Positions 1 through 12,699 of a stretch of 64,000 nt of DNA are shown one piece after another. The notes beneath the pieces were generated by a model that was not told the origin of the DNA, did no database searches, and saw only the letters and a list, made by a program, of their open reading frames with translations. Made by a program: the position numbers and the translations under genes. Source of the stretch: Quillaja saponaria (lineage: Eukaryota; Streptophyta; Magnoliopsida; Fabales; Quillajaceae); the NCBI GenBank assembly GCA_029379385.1, contig CM055617.1, positions 10,945,532 through 11,009,531 on the forward strand, in the 5' to 3' direction. The stretch's first letter is position 1; each line of letters starts with the position of its first letter.

Positions 1-965
1 TTGCAGTTGTTTTTGTCTTTGATGGGGTCAAGTCAATCAGAAACCAATCTTAATATTTCATGGGTGGAAATTTGTTTATTTTCTTCTTGGTAAGTCAGTC
101 TTCCAGAAAAATTCCATTTTTGTTATAGTTTATTAGGATTGACATTCTTTTAATTCTACATTTTAAAGATTTTGAATTTTCAGTTGTATGCAGTTACTGC
201 GAAAGATAAAATGAAAGTTAACTCCTCTGTCTGGGGAGCTTTTGTATATCTGCTAGTACAAAAGATAAGGTTACAATGTTGGGGGCAATGTTAGGCTAAT
301 GAAGGTGAACTGAACCATTAAGTTAGGCTGAAAAGTGTTGGATTTAAACAATCAATAAAGCATGTGGCTAGTAAAAATTAATAAATTTGCATAACCAGTC
401 AAGCATGTAAGTACAAATTTATAAGTCAACTTTCTAGTCCATATCAGACCTCCTCGGTGATTAAGGCTTGATTCAGGTACTGTTATACTTCTCAATTTCT
501 CAGCGTATGCAGTGAGTTAAGGGTGAGTTGGAAATGGATTATGGAACTCTCATGCTCCAGCAATCAAGCTACTTATGCAATGGGTTATTTTTGCCGTCTG
601 TCACTAAGATATTAGTGTTCCAATTGTTGTTTTAGTATATTTTAAAAAATAATAATAATAACTGAGATGCAGAAAAATGAGGATAAAAATAATTTTATTT
701 ATTTATCTCTATCCTCTTCTTCCTGCATCAAAACGTGTTGCAGTTGTTGAAGTTTTTGAGGGGGTCATGTTCATCAGAAACCAATTTGTCTTCCAGGGAC
801 TGAAATTTGTTTGTTTTCTTCTTTGTCAAGGCAGTCTTCCAAAAAATTCCCATTTTGTTGGAAATTTTATTTATGTATATAACCTGGACTTCAAGGAGAC
901 ATTTGATTACTGATTTCAGGGTTTTGAAACAGTGTAGATTTGTTTGCTAATTGATTTCTGGTTCT
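1..965 (-). repeat. Duplicated cysteine-protease upstream region, copy 1
   Basis: This stretch aligns with 13246-14113, with scattered substitutions and small indels along the whole length. Shared landmarks include the block around 498-634, which matches 13731-13817 and also 13081-13215, and the block at 735-860, which matches 13915-14035. The unit repeats internally: 1-120 resembles 735-860. Copy 2 lies directly upstream of a minus-strand papain-like protease fragment, so this copy is probably the upstream region of a related gene body lying off the left edge of the window. That last step is inference. The short open frame at 677-913 has no family resemblance and is not called a gene. Confidence 0.7.
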
Positions 966-1263
966 TGTGAGATAATGGGGCAAGCAAAATCTAAGCTTTC
1001 TTCGCTTCTTTTAACCATTTGATTATTCAAATGACATTCCTTTTTCTTTTTTCCTTTTTTTTTTCTTTTTTTTTTTGGGATATATATATTCATTTAAATG
1101 TTTTTGGATTTGAACATTTTGTGTATGTTTTCATCAACAGAGAATTTGTTGTTGCTTCTACTTTCTTTTTCTTTTTTTTCTTTTTTTTTTAACTTTTCAT
1201 CTATTCTTATTGGTTATAAATTAGTATAATAATAATCAAATAATATTATTTTGTTTTTAATAG

Positions 1264-2280
1264 GGATGAATCACGAGAGAGTTCAAATGATTTTGATAGA
1301 CTAAAAATGGGAATGCAATTCAACTCAATAGATGATGCTTTCCAGTTCTTTTATGAGTATGCTATAAGAATGGGGTTTCGTATTCATAAAGAGTAAGAGT
1401 ACAAGAGGCCAAGGGATGGAAAAGTCACAATAAAACAATTTGTATATTCAAAGCATGGCATTTGTGAAAATAATCCAAAAATAAATCATCTTATGAAGAA
1501 TCCTCGAGCTCACATAAGAACTAATTGTCTAGTTGTTTTGTGTGTCCATAAGACAATAGAAACTAATGACAAAGTTGTTATATATAAGCTAATATTGGAG
1601 CACAACCATGTTCTGCACAGTGAGGAAACTATTCACATGATGCCTTCACAACTCTCCATTTATGTAGTGCAAGCTCGCAAAATTGTTATGGCAGCCAAAT
1701 CAAGCTTGCAACTGAAACAGGCACATGACTTCATGAGCTAAAGTGTTGGTGGAGTTACTAGCATCAGGTTTTCACAATTTGCTCAAAAAAACTTTCTTCA
1801 CACTGTTAAACAAGAATAAATGAAGGTGATGTGGTAAAATAATGTCATACTTTAATGATAAGTCGAAGGATAACCCATCATTTTAATATAGATAGCATGG
1901 ATAACATTACTAATATGATTTGGGCAGAAGCATGAATGGTTGTAGATTATGGATTATTTGAAGATGTTGTGGTTTATGTTGCTACATATTGCACAAACAA
2001 GGATCCTAGACCCTTTGGGGTATTTGTCGAGTTCAACCATCATCAACATGTCATTTTTGAAGCCACACTTCTATTTGATGAGACAACTACTTCTTTACAT
2101 GGCTCTTTGATGCTTTTCTAAATGTGCATAACAAGAGAAAACCACAAATAATATTTATTATTGGTGATCATGCCATTGCGAAGGGGCTTTGTGAAGTTAT
2201 GACCGATGTATTCCATGTTCTTTGTACGTGACACATATTACAAAATGATATTAGAATCCTTAATTCTTGCACACGACAAG
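1264..2280 (+). pseudogene. FAR1/FHY3-like (Mutator-derived) pseudogene
   Basis: Conceptual translation gives a degraded FAR1-related protein. From about 1300 the frame reads a FAR1 DNA-binding domain start (FNSIDDAFQFFYEYA, then MGFRIHKE) followed at once by an in-frame TAA at 1393. The domain continues to about 1740, including a LEHNHVLH segment typical of the family. A second block at 1936-2240 resembles the MULE transposase core: the TNKDPRPFGVFVEFNHH segment, then after a frame change IIGDHAIAKGL. Stops and frame changes separate these blocks, and no intact start or end is present. Known biology: FAR1/FHY3 proteins derive from Mutator-like transposases and have many pseudogenes in plant genomes. 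I cannot tell whether this was a host gene copy or an element gene. Confidence 0.8.
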
Positions 2281-4887
2281 ATGGAAATCAAATATGATAA
2301 GGGACTCATGTTCACTTATTTTTGACTAAGAAATTGAGGGCAAATTTCATTCACGGTGGGATTTATTCCATAATACTAAGGTTTATGATGTCCCATATTG
2401 CAAAATAGGAAGCTTGGTATGGCTTCAAATTTCACCAAGACAGTTTCCCTGTAATAAAAGTACAAATTTTTCTTCAAGCATAGATAAGACTTTTCAACCA
2501 AAAACCAAATCACAAAACAATATATATTTTCTTTATTTTACAATGTTAGAGGCTCCATAACACCAATGGCATACATGATACATGCTTAAAGCAACATCCT
2601 TCCTCTACTTATGACCAAGTATTATGTTCTAATTTAGCATAACTATGTCCACATACGTATTGCCACCAAGATATATTCTCAACCCAATTTCAATCCAAAA
2701 AACAATGTGAAATTAGGAAAACCCAAATTTATTAAAATGCTAAACAAACCTATCATGAAATTTACCTTCAAATTAAACTTAAAAAAAAAAAAAAGAAGAA
2801 TAACGCAAGTGCGAATTAGCTTGAGATGAGAGCTTTCCGCGAGTTGTAGAGCTTGGTTTGTTAGGGAAGGAATGAAGCCAAAGCACGCAAGGAAAGAAGA
2901 GAATAGAGGAATATTAGAAACATAAGGAAAGGAAAAAACTAATTATGATATGTCATTGTTTTGTTTTATTTGTCTTAGAAAAAAAAAAATTAAAAACATG
3001 AGAGGAAACCACTCCATTTTGGTTCCTCTCCACTGCTTCCTTCTCTAGTAGATCCCATCTCCTATTTGATTTACATATTATAAAGTAAGATTGATTTATA
3101 AGTTAGATTGACATAATTTTGATATATGTTTAGTATACTGATTGAGTATATGTGAAGTATGTATATGGTATGATGATTTTATAAGTTTGTTTGAGTGTAA
3201 AATTACCATCAAGGATATACATAAATTAGGATATTTGGTACATATTGTATAAGAGTAATTTATTAAAAAACTATTTAATTATTAATATAATATTCTAAAA
3301 TTATTATTTAAAACTAATTCGTAGTGTATAACAATTTATTAAAAAACTAAAATAGTTTGATAAAGAGATGAGTTGGTGAGAGATAAGTTAAGAATAGGGT
3401 TGTACAAAAAAAAAAAAAAATTGTCAACCAGTCACACTACCCAACCCACCCTTCAAGAATCAGTTTTATGATTGTGAGACTTTTTGTTTTTTATTTAAAA
3501 TTGGAATGGGTGACCGAGTTAGGATTTTTTGAAACCGATGAACAGATCACTGACATTATATTTTAATATATATTAACTTATTTTACATGTAAATGCTAAG
3601 TCTAAATATAAATTATTACCATGTAAATATTAAATTTTATATTATTTTTAAATATACATCATTATTTCATTTTTTTTAATTTTATTTTGTAATATTAAAC
3701 ATGTTAAATTTATGTTGATTTAGTTTTTAAAAAAATTATGAGCTATGAACAAGTAGCAAGCAAATGTAGTAATGGTTGAGTCGAGTGAGTTAATGCCATT
3801 CAGCTTTTAAAATTCTATGTAAGATATGGGTAAAAATTAATTTGACCCCCTAAGTTAATAGAAAATATAATTTTTCCCCATAAATTTTTTATTTTTTCAC
3901 AAAAGGCCACCATCGAAATAATGTATATCTTGTCTTAAAATTGTTTATTGCAATTTAGCCACCAGTGAAGTAAAGCTTCAATGAAGTTGAATGAGGTTTG
4001 GATTTTTTTTTGCTTAAATCCTAATTTTTGTTTAATATAGATTTTTTTTTTTTTATACATATATGAAATCCTCTATTCTTTACAAAAAGAATATGATTTT
4101 GTTCTTATATTTTTTCTAATCTACAAAACTTTTATTTAATTTCTCTCTTCTTTTTTCTTTTCTTTTTTCATATTTTTGGGTCTGAAAATATATATTTTTT
4201 TTTTCATGATTCAATTTTATTTGAAAATATATTGTATTAAAAAAATCACTTCATATAACATATGCAAAAAAAATTGATAAATTTTGTTTATTTAAGAATT
4301 TTAAAAATAAAGTACTTATTCCACAAAAAGAAAGAATTTATAGAAAAAAGTTAATTAGAAAATAAAATAACTAATATTTTGGAATTATCTTGTTATCATT
4401 ATCAGTTTTTTTAATTATAATATATTAAATTATTAACTGTAATTATATTTATTTAAGTTATATTAGATAAGCATAGATGTATTAAAAAAAATTACATATA
4501 TAAAAATAAAATTCAAATTTTTATGAAAAAAAATATTTCTAAATTATTTTGTCCCCACTTACTAATATTTCTGGATCAGCACTTATAAAACTTAGAAAGC
4601 TTCTGATAATTACACAAAAAGAAGAATAAGGGACCATTGAGGTAGTCGTACGCTCTTTATGTTAATGAATGTGGTATTTCGTTTTTGCTTTTGTTTGGAA
4701 GGGAATACAAAGACTAGATGATAAAGCTGAAAGGTTAAAGAAACTTAATACATTTCTTTACTCATCAGAACTGGCTTTACATTTTCAAAACAAACATCAT
4801 ATATTGATTCTATATAAAATAACATTGTTTTTGGTGCATCATGTATGCAAGATAACATTTAACACAATCAGAAGAGCAATACTTACT
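2281..4887. other. AT-rich intergenic DNA without a recognised gene
   Basis: No protein family resemblance was found. It contains a dispersed repeat copy (3065-3400, listed separately), several A or T tracts, and AT-rich low-complexity sequence from about 3540 to 4560. The 94-codon frame at 4669-4953 runs into the CACTA terminus and has no recognisable domain. Confidence 0.5.
3065..3400 (+). repeat. Dispersed repeat, copy A (pairs with 14163-14520)
   Basis: About 340 bp similar in the same orientation to 14163-14520. Both carry, in order, a gttaga/gtcaat..ataa..ttgatatat segment, a gagtatatgtgaa/gagtatatatgaa segment, an acatacataaattagg-like segment, and a ttaaaactaatt segment followed by agagat. 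Neither copy shows a coding frame or clear terminal repeats, so the element type is unknown. Confidence 0.6.
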
Positions 4888-4899
4888 TCAAGAAAAATG

Positions 4900-5250
4900 A
4901 CATTTTCCCACAAACCAAATTCAATTGAAAATGACCAAACTTTGTGGGATTAAAAGACTTATCGACAAATAATCTATGGGTAATGGTTTATAGGTAATTG
5001 CTCGTGAGTAATTCCCACAAACCTTTTCTATTTGTGGGTATTTCCCACCAACTTTTGTCGGTACCTTTTGTGGGAAATGGTTGAAGGGCATTTTGTCGGT
5101 AAAATTGGATTTCACCCACCAATCTCTTGGTTATTACCCACACACCTCTTGGTTTGTGGGTAATTGCCACAGACACAAGTTCGTGAGTAATTATCTCACA
5201 TTATGCTTTTTTGAATTTACCACAAACTCGGTTGGTGGGTAAAACATTCC
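4900..5250. repeat. CACTA subterminal repeat region
   Basis: The motif tttgtggg or its complement cccacaaa occurs many times (for example near 4911, 4941, 5015, 5030, 5065 and 5152), mixed with gtgggtaa/ttacccac variants and tgtcggta. Both orientations are present. The short open frames across this block (4921-5176, minus) only reflect the repeat and are not genes. Confidence 0.7.
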
Positions 5251-7029
5251 TGATTTTTATTTTATTTTTTTTCAATAAATGAATCAAACATGTTATTAAA
5301 CATCCATTCATATTATCCATAAAACAAATTCATCATAAATTTAAAGTTTTGTCAACATTTAATAAAAAGCATCACAGAAACACACAATGTCAACATCTAC
5401 AGTTAAACAATTAAACTAACCCAATAGAACTATGAGCTAGCTACATAATGTCATCAAGATCATCAACATTGGCACCATCCTCATGAAGATCCTCTTCGCC
5501 ATCTTCATGACCACCTGCATCACCATCTACACCCCTAGAAGATGCACTCTTTTAAAAAGAAAAGTGAATAATTAACAAAAAAAATTTGAAAGTATAAAAG
5601 AAATGATTGAGATAAATATATGAACTTAGATATGTGAATATGAAACAAGCTATTTTTTAAGTCACAAGCTTAAATATTTGCTTAAAATCATATCCTAGCA
5701 TGTTTTTGTTACTTGTACACTTGACACCCGAAACTAACCAATTTAAATAACAAACTCAAGCATTTGCATAAAATCTTAACCGCACATCTAAATTAGATTT
5801 CACTTGCTCCTACAAGTATTATTCACTGGCATGAATGTCTCAAAATTCCCATCTCATCATTTGAACATGTTTTGGTCACTATTGCCCTTTATTCCTAAAA
5901 GTAAATAAATTTTAAGTCACAAACTCAAACATTTGCATAAAATCCTAATCGTGCATCCAAATTGAATACATTTTGTTCCTACAAGTCTTATTCAATGTCA
6001 TGAATGTGTTGGAATTCATGGCTCTTCGTTTGAAAATGTTTTGGTTACTTTTACACTTTACACCCAAAACTAACTATGTTTAAATCACAAACTCAAACAT
6101 TTGCATAAACTCATAACCATGCATTTGAATTAGATGCCATTTGTTCCTACAAATCTTATTTGATGGCATAAATGTGTAAAATTCTTGTCTCATCGTTAAA
6201 CATATTTTGGTCACTATTGCCCTTCACACCTAAAAGTAGCTAATTTTTAAGTCACAATTTTAAACATTTGCATGAAATTCTAACCATGTCTCTGAATTGG
6301 ATACCATTTGTTCCTACAAGTTTTATTTAATGCTTTCTAACTATCTTGCTATCTAAAAGCTTCAGCTTGCATTTTTAAATGGAGATAGTTACTTACCTAA
6401 AGTCATCCAAGGATGATAAGGTCTAAACCTAACTTCTCCACCATGAGTTTCATGATATTACTTATTTCATCAATTTTCTTTTTCTAGTACTCTAATTGTT
6501 GCTCCAATGTGTAAATCCACTCAACTGATACAACATCTGGTTGTGATGTTGCAGTAAATCATAATAATGAGTTGAATTGATCTTATCTCCAAACAAAGCT
6601 CTCGCGGCACCAGGTGTTCCACATCCATAGACTTCCCCCCCCCCCCCCCTTTTGTACTCCCCCTGTCACCTTTAACCAAATGTCTTAATCAAAAAAATGA
6701 TGAGCATAATAATCTTCTCCACATTTCCTAATAACTTCATGTGTGTACTCTTCCTACAATCTCAATAAATGTTAGTCACAAATTCACTTCAATAGATATA
6801 TATCTATACGTGTATGTGTGTTAGTGAATATTTGTAATACTAATAGAAATCACCAATGACTTTAGGTTGTCAAATTGTCTGGTCTTTTTGCTCTTATGGA
6901 TGCGATGGAAAACATCTAAGAGAGAAGAATCATTGCATGTTTCCTTTTTCAACAAAACCATTTGAAAGTTATAAAAGAATAAAATTTGATATTTAACACT
7001 TTCATATTAAATTATAACTATACCAATTT
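5250..7029. other. CACTA interior without recognised coding sequence
   Basis: Apart from the tandem array at 5661-6335, I see no family-level coding similarity. A fragment at 5455-5535 on the minus strand encodes an acidic, Asp/Glu-rich stretch and could be a tail of one of the element's genes. A run of C residues lies near 6638-6650. Confidence 0.4.
5661..6335. repeat. Tandem repeat of ~168 bp, about four copies
   Basis: The phrase catttgcat starts at 5761, 5930, 6098 and 6265, giving periods of 169, 168 and 167 bp. Each period also repeats aagtcacaaactcaaa, a tgttcctacaag segment and a ttttggtcact/ttacttt segment. A partial unit precedes the array near 5661-5690. Copies have diverged by substitution, so the array is not recent. 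It lies wholly inside the CACTA relic. Confidence 0.8.
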
Positions 7030-7803
7030 CTCCTTATGTTGCAGTACCAAGATTAATCTTCCAACATGTCTAACAAGTGATTCCTCTCCTAATACCGAGT
7101 TTTGTGTTCCTATTTAGGAATGTTTCTTCCATTGTTTACTACTCCAAATCTAAAGTAGCTCTCACCAATTTTTTGCCATCATCCAATTGGGCATCCAACC
7201 TTCATACTTGCTGATGTCCTCTGTTTTACACGTTATCTTTGCCTTGGCCCGGCATCTCTTATCACATCCCTATATCTTCGACCTGTAGTTTTCTTAAACC
7301 TACAATGAGCCTAAAATATCATAAGAAATTGATGTATTAACTTTTCCATTCAAAATAAAAAAGATACAATTATCACAAAAATGTTTAAAATTACCATAAA
7401 CTATCAATAACATAAGTCTCTCGCTATTTGAGGATACTGAGACCAAACTAGGATCAGTCCTGGCATTAGAGCTTCAATGCTTGATTTAATAATCCTCATA
7501 GTGTCAGGATTGTCAAATTCACTTTACATAAATAATAACAACAAAAGTTAACGTACTTTGGTATATATAAATAAGTAATAATAATATAATTAATTAATAC
7601 CTCTCAGTGCAAATTTTAATCAAATGTCTATCAGCAGGGTTTGTTGGCAGGAGATCTAGGTGTGCATATCCTCTTGTTGTAAGTGGCTCAATGACTGGAA
7701 CCCTAGATGTGGACAAATCTCCATATGAGCCTAGTGGTGAGTCGTGGCCAGGTGATTTTGTTATATGTCCTACATCACGGTCACCTACATTATTCAACAA
7801 ATA
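7030..7803 (-). pseudogene. Remnant of CACTA second protein (Ptta/En/Spm-type)
   Basis: The frame at 7800-7594 ends in a segment (TNPADRHLIKI) followed, after intron-like or frame breaks, by minus-strand pieces near 7490-7410 (a WSQYPQIA segment) and 7310-7030 (a GRRYRDVIRDAG segment, then GWWQKIGESYFRF). The order and character resemble the plant transposase Ptta/En/Spm family, the partner of TNP2 in CACTA elements. In-frame stops are present in the later pieces. The match is by eye only; a profile search with the Ptta family would settle it. Confidence 0.5.
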
Positions 7804-7986
7804 GAGTATATTAATTAGTTCAATGATTATAAGTGGTAAATTTTTATTTGAATATAAACTAAATAGAAAGAAATAACTAGTAATGGTGGAATATCGACAC
7901 GAGTTGACTGAGATGATGATGATCTAGGTAAGGCAAAACCCACATGAGATGCTGAAATTGTCTAAATTTTGCTTGGGAGATTTAGG

Positions 7987-9169
7987 TCATTGAATGACCA
8001 ATGTCAAGAATAAATATTGTTCTTTCATGCACATGTTAGGAGGGAAGTTGTAAGGAATAAAAAAAACGAGCCAAATAGAATGACCATTTGATGAATGGCC
8101 AAATAGGCAAAACCCATCGGTGGCAAGACCCAATCTAATATTTCTTGGTTCTTCAAAGAATGACTGATAGTTGTCATCAAAATATTTCCATACTTCTCTA
8201 TCAATTAGGTGAATCATTAGACCATTAGCATGTCTTTGATCATACTAAGTCATATGTTGAGTTGTGTTCTTTGACATAAAAAGTCTTTGGAGCCTAGGTA
8301 CAAGTGGAAAATAACACAATATTTTATAAGGTACATCAATCTTACTTGATCGGGTCTTGGGTTGATATCTCGAATGCCCATATACACGACATTCTTGCAA
8401 CTTCTTATATTATTCTCCATAGTAAAACATACAATCGTTAGGACATACATGTATCTTCTCATACCAAGTCCTAATTTCTTGACTATTTACTTAGATCGGT
8501 AAAAAATTTCAGGCAATTTCTCAACTTTAGGCAACATACCCTTAATAATTGAAACAATCTGGTCATAGTTGTTCTCACTCATATTAAAGTTTGATTTATA
8601 GTTCAATAATTGTGTAACTGTCGATAACTGACTATGCCAATCACAACCTTCCCATAATGGCTCGTCAGCATTTTTCAACAAGTTAAAAAATTGTCTGGAT
8701 TCATATTTTGGCTCCTCAGGAATCCGACTCTCATTATCCTGATTGAAATCTAGACCAGCAGCATCCAAAACCATGTCAACATACCGATTGCTTGAATTAC
8801 CAACATCAACATCAACATCTTTATTATTTGAAGTTTCCATAACCAAGCCTTGGCCTCCCCATATAAAGTTCACCACTTGTAAGTGTTTACAAAACCTTTC
8901 TTACATATGTCAATGGCCACTACATCCCAAGAATTCCATTTTTTGTTCTTGCAAACTTGACAAGGACATCAAATTGTATTTCCTTTCATAGTCCTAGGAT
9001 GTCTATATGCAAAATCAAGAAACTTGTCAACATTAGACATAAACTCATCTGTAGGCATTTGGTTTTTAATCCTACGTGCCATCTAACTACGATCATCCTC
9101 AAACCAACTACGGACTTCCTCCGTATTGTCAAAAGTTCTTCACCACAACAATTACCACAATTAGAGTAA
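7987..9169 (-). pseudogene. TNP2-like CACTA transposase, N-terminal part, broken
   Basis: Reading on the minus strand from about 9169, the translation begins with a transposase-associated domain (FLDFAYRHPRTMKGN, then CPCQVCKNKKW) broken by a stop. It continues at 8876-8487 with EEPKYESRQFF, PLWEGCDWHSQLS and MPEKVEKLPEIFY-like segments, then HVCPNDCMFYYGE followed by a stop, then YFPLVPRLQRLFMSK, and finally 8217-7987 with EPRNIRLGLATDGF and MCMKEQYLFLTL. This is the standard order of the TNP2 N-terminal half. The catalytic C-terminal part that should follow is missing, and the next recognisable sequence belongs to the second element protein. Several frame changes and stops make it non-functional. 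Confidence 0.85.
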
Positions 9170-9200
9170 ATACATTGAGCAAAATCATTCTATTCATGCA

Positions 9201-12200
9201 TTGAGTAATCATGAATCACTATTCAAGAAAACTACTTCATATTCATTCAATATGTTGTAAGTCTATCTATTTCAATTCATAAGCATTTAATACAATATAG
9301 TTTTCATGTTCTCAAACTAGTGTAACATCAATATAAGTATCATCATCAATATACAATAAGAATTAAGAGTGTACCTTGTTAACAAAAAAAAAAAAGTTGA
9401 GTAATAGGTTCAAGAAGTGAGATCCTACTAGCAAAAAGCAATTAATAATCCCAATGAATTTGCTAAGTTACTTCAAAACTACATAATGATAAGATATAAT
9501 TTTTAAGAAAATATATAAAACAAATAATGGAATCCAAAATAACCAATTAACTTGTAGACTTAACAAAACTTAAAACCTTGAAATACTTTATAGATGCCAA
9601 AATATATATGTATAAAACAAATAGAAGCAAACACCTGTACTTTGTACTGCCACCAAAATGATTATATTTATATATATCTATAGATCAACATGTAGATATA
9701 TATTATTTAGATTCATGTTTGACATTACTATATTATATATATATATAGATTAAGATGTAGATATATATTATATATAGATCCATGTCTGACATTACTATAT
9801 TATATATATATAGATATAGAGAAAATGACTATTTCTAAATTTGATCAATATGTATTCATGGAAATAAATAAAAAATAAAGGGTGGTGTTGAAGTGTTAAT
9901 TATTATATAGAGGATAAGTTTTGACATGTTACTCATTACTGTTTACTATAAACTAAAAGGAACTAAAAATTAGTGGAAACTATGAATTAAAATCATTCTT
10001 AAATCATTGAATTATCCATTTTGCTACCTCTCTTGTCAGTGCCATGTTTTGGACAAAAAACATTTCTCATATTAATTTCAAGATCACAGAGTAGTCAAAT
10101 CAAGAATTCCAAATAGCAATTAAAACTAAAATGGAATGCTATAAAAAGTTGCAAAACAAGAATAAATATTGGTTATAATGGAAGGACAAGAAGAATAAAA
10201 AATGGTTATTTAAGATATTATGAGGGAATTGGTTAAAGAAGAACGTATTAAGTCATGCTAGGAATGCAGGATAAGTTGGTATTCACTTTGATGCACACAA
10301 ATGCAATTTTACATAGAACAATTTTCTACAAAAGTCTAAGTGCTCCTGCTGTGGCAATGAAAACCACATAAGCCTTGGAATTGACTTCATGACAAGGAGT
10401 TACAAAACCAAGTTGGACTTTCTCATAGTCATTGTTGAAGATTATAAACTGGAGTCACACTTGCATAATAATTTGAAATATAAGAAATAGCGCATGAAAC
10501 ATAGCAGACATACTAAGAGTCTCAACTTAAATAAGAACTCAATACTGTACAAGCTTATAGATTCCCAACTTTCCCCCTTCCTATTACAGGATATTTGAGA
10601 AACTTTTCTAGATATTTTCACTTCTATTTTCTCCATAGAAATGAAAATATCTAGAGTTTTATTTATATTTTTATAGTGAAGTGCATCAGCTTGAATCAAT
10701 CTGAAGTCTTAGGCATCAAATTCCATGTGCAACATTTGCAGGGTCCATGTCAATTTATTCCAATAAGCAGCAGACGATATCAAACATACCACCTTCATGT
10801 CTTTCCCTTCCCATTTCCATGTACTTATTGGGTACCATTCTCCCAGTATATGAAACCTGAAACTCTCAAATCTAACATAAAAATAATTCATAAAAAGAAC
10901 AAAACAAAAATCTGTTGGAAGAATAATTTATGTATTCAACCATTTGATTTTCATCACCAAGTGTCTTAACAAGTTTTCTGATATAAGCTCTAGCATCAAT
11001 CAAGCTCCAGGAGAAAAAGATAACAATGACCTCTAGAGAGAGAAGGCAAATGCCTCAGTAACTATTCATGAGTCATTACATTTGATAGTTTAAAGCCAAA
11101 TACAAAATATGCTAGCGTTACCCAGTAAAACACATGAGAAACTCACATTGATAAATAATAATATTTATGACAGATTTAATATTAGATCAAACTAAGGAAT
11201 AATTGGTTATATATAGGACAAGGGAAGTAGCTTGGAAACACATGAGAAACTCACATTGATAAATAATAATATATAGGACGGATTTAATATTAGATAAGAC
11301 TAAGGAATAATTGGTTATATATAGGACAAGGGAAGTAGTGAACTATATATGCTGTCAAATCTACTGGTCACAGTTATAGACTTAGAAGGATTTGTGTTAA
11401 CTCAATATTACCATCTATCGACTACTACAGCCACCATATAAACCCATGATTTAAAGCCTCAGTAGCTCAAGGCACAACGACTCAATCCACCTAGATTACC
11501 ATGCTTTTATGTTGGACCTCAACAATAATCCATCACAAGAATCTGACATGGATGACTAGTGCACTTACTCAGGAATGTGTACTTATATCACTACATAAAT
11601 ATTATTATAGTAAAAGTGTACTAAAAGGATTCCCAAGTTGGTGTCGTTTACTGAAAATATGGTAATGAAACCAATTCAGTTATAAAACTTTTGGAGTAAT
11701 ACGGTCAACTCATATTTTTCAAACCCCACTTTTCAAGTTCACTGCCTCAACTATATTTTCACGTTTGGTACCCAGTAACTCAAGTTTTCATCATGACTCT
11801 ATTGTTTCTTTCTCTTCTAGTTTTTTCTTTAAGAGAAGTTGATCTTCACCACCAAGATATTAATCAGTAAACTACAACTACGAACAGAAAATTTTTCCTG
11901 ATTTTATATGCCAGAAACTATTCATTTTCTGTAAAGGCAAACAAAACCCAACAATGGATGCTCACCACACAACTAGATCTATCAAAACCAAGCCCAAAAT
12001 CAACTGGATCTCACACCCACATAAAAATAACAGCGGAAACTTAATCAATGAGCAATCTCATAAGTAAATACATATAGCTAATAAATTTCAAATTACTGTT
12101 GAAACAGAGAACATCAATTCATAGAGTTGTACTATATTTTATTTTCATAAAGAGAATATACACGATTAAAAGCAAGAATTGTGAAAACCAAATGGTATTG

Positions 12201-12640
12201 AGACAGAGCAAATGAGATAGACTTACAGAGATCCTTCTTCCAAAAGATTCGATTTTTTGAAACAATTGAAGATATGAGATTTTTCCTCTTTCTTCTCCTG
12301 GTTCAAGAAAATCTCAGACTATGTGAAGAGCAATGGAATATACTCGGAGAAAAGGAGAGGAACAGAGTGAACACGTTATGAAAATCTCAATAACGTCTAG
12401 CTTGTCCATAGGAAACTCACAAAACAAGTTGCAGACCCAAAGTAAAGAGAAAGAACTCACCTTTGAAGAAGCAGCCCCAAACACCCCCAGTCCATTGCAG
12501 CAAAAAGAGATGTGCCTGCAGACCTTAGGTACAGAGAAAAGAAAGATGTGATATCCTAAAAAGAGAGTGGTGAGTACTGAGAAGATTGAGTGCAAAAATT
12601 TTATCTTCAGTGGAGGTAGGTTCGACGGAAGCAAGTGGGT
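9201..12640. other. AT-rich intergenic DNA without a recognised gene
   Basis: No reading frame here resembles a protein family. It holds TA-rich stretches near 9660-9820, in which a gattaagatgtagatatatatta-like phrase recurs, and a 102-bp tandem duplication at 11129-11338. The 112-codon minus frame at 12652-12314 is hydrophobic but has no domain I recognise. Confidence 0.5.
11129..11338. repeat. 102-bp tandem duplication
   Basis: 11129-11230 and 11237-11338 are nearly identical. Both start aacacatgagaaactcac and end ggacaagggaagtag, separated by six bases. Differences are limited to a few substitutions near the middle (atttatga versus atatagga, gatcaaac versus gataagac). The high identity points to a fairly recent duplication. 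Confidence 0.9.
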
Positions 12641-12699
12641 CGACAGATGCAACAGGCAGCCGCTTCTAAATTTGTCGAGGGAAAGGAATTTTGAGTTTT

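Larger units (their letters stand above)
4888..9200 (-). mobile_element. Decayed CACTA (En/Spm) DNA transposon
   Basis: The left end at about 4885 reads cttcaagaaaaatgac, a degraded version of the CACTACAAGAAAAA-type terminus common in plant CACTA elements. It is followed to about 5250 by a dense set of short direct and inverted motifs (tttgtggg / cccacaaa / gtgggtaa), as expected for the subterminal repeats that bind the element's own transposase. Inside are minus-strand remnants of a TNP2-like transposase and of a second Ptta/En/Spm-type protein. No matching right terminus is visible beyond 9200, so the element is probably truncated there. It carries a tandem array at 5661-6335. Stops, frame changes and loss of most of the TNP2 catalytic part show that it is not autonomous. 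Confidence 0.8.

Noticed and set aside
4669..5176. Short frames over the CACTA end
   Set aside because: They follow the subterminal repeats in both orientations and match no protein.
5661..6335. CRISPR-like array
   Set aside because: The repeats are about 168 bp, diverged and continuous, without short repeats separated by unique spacers, and the DNA is from a plant.
6637..6650. Run of C residues
   Set aside because: A single homopolymer without partner motifs; it may be a sequencing artefact.
12314..12652. 112-codon hydrophobic minus-strand frame
   Set aside because: It has no recognisable domain, its composition looks like read-through of AT-rich DNA, and it overlaps the broken end of the protease fragment.
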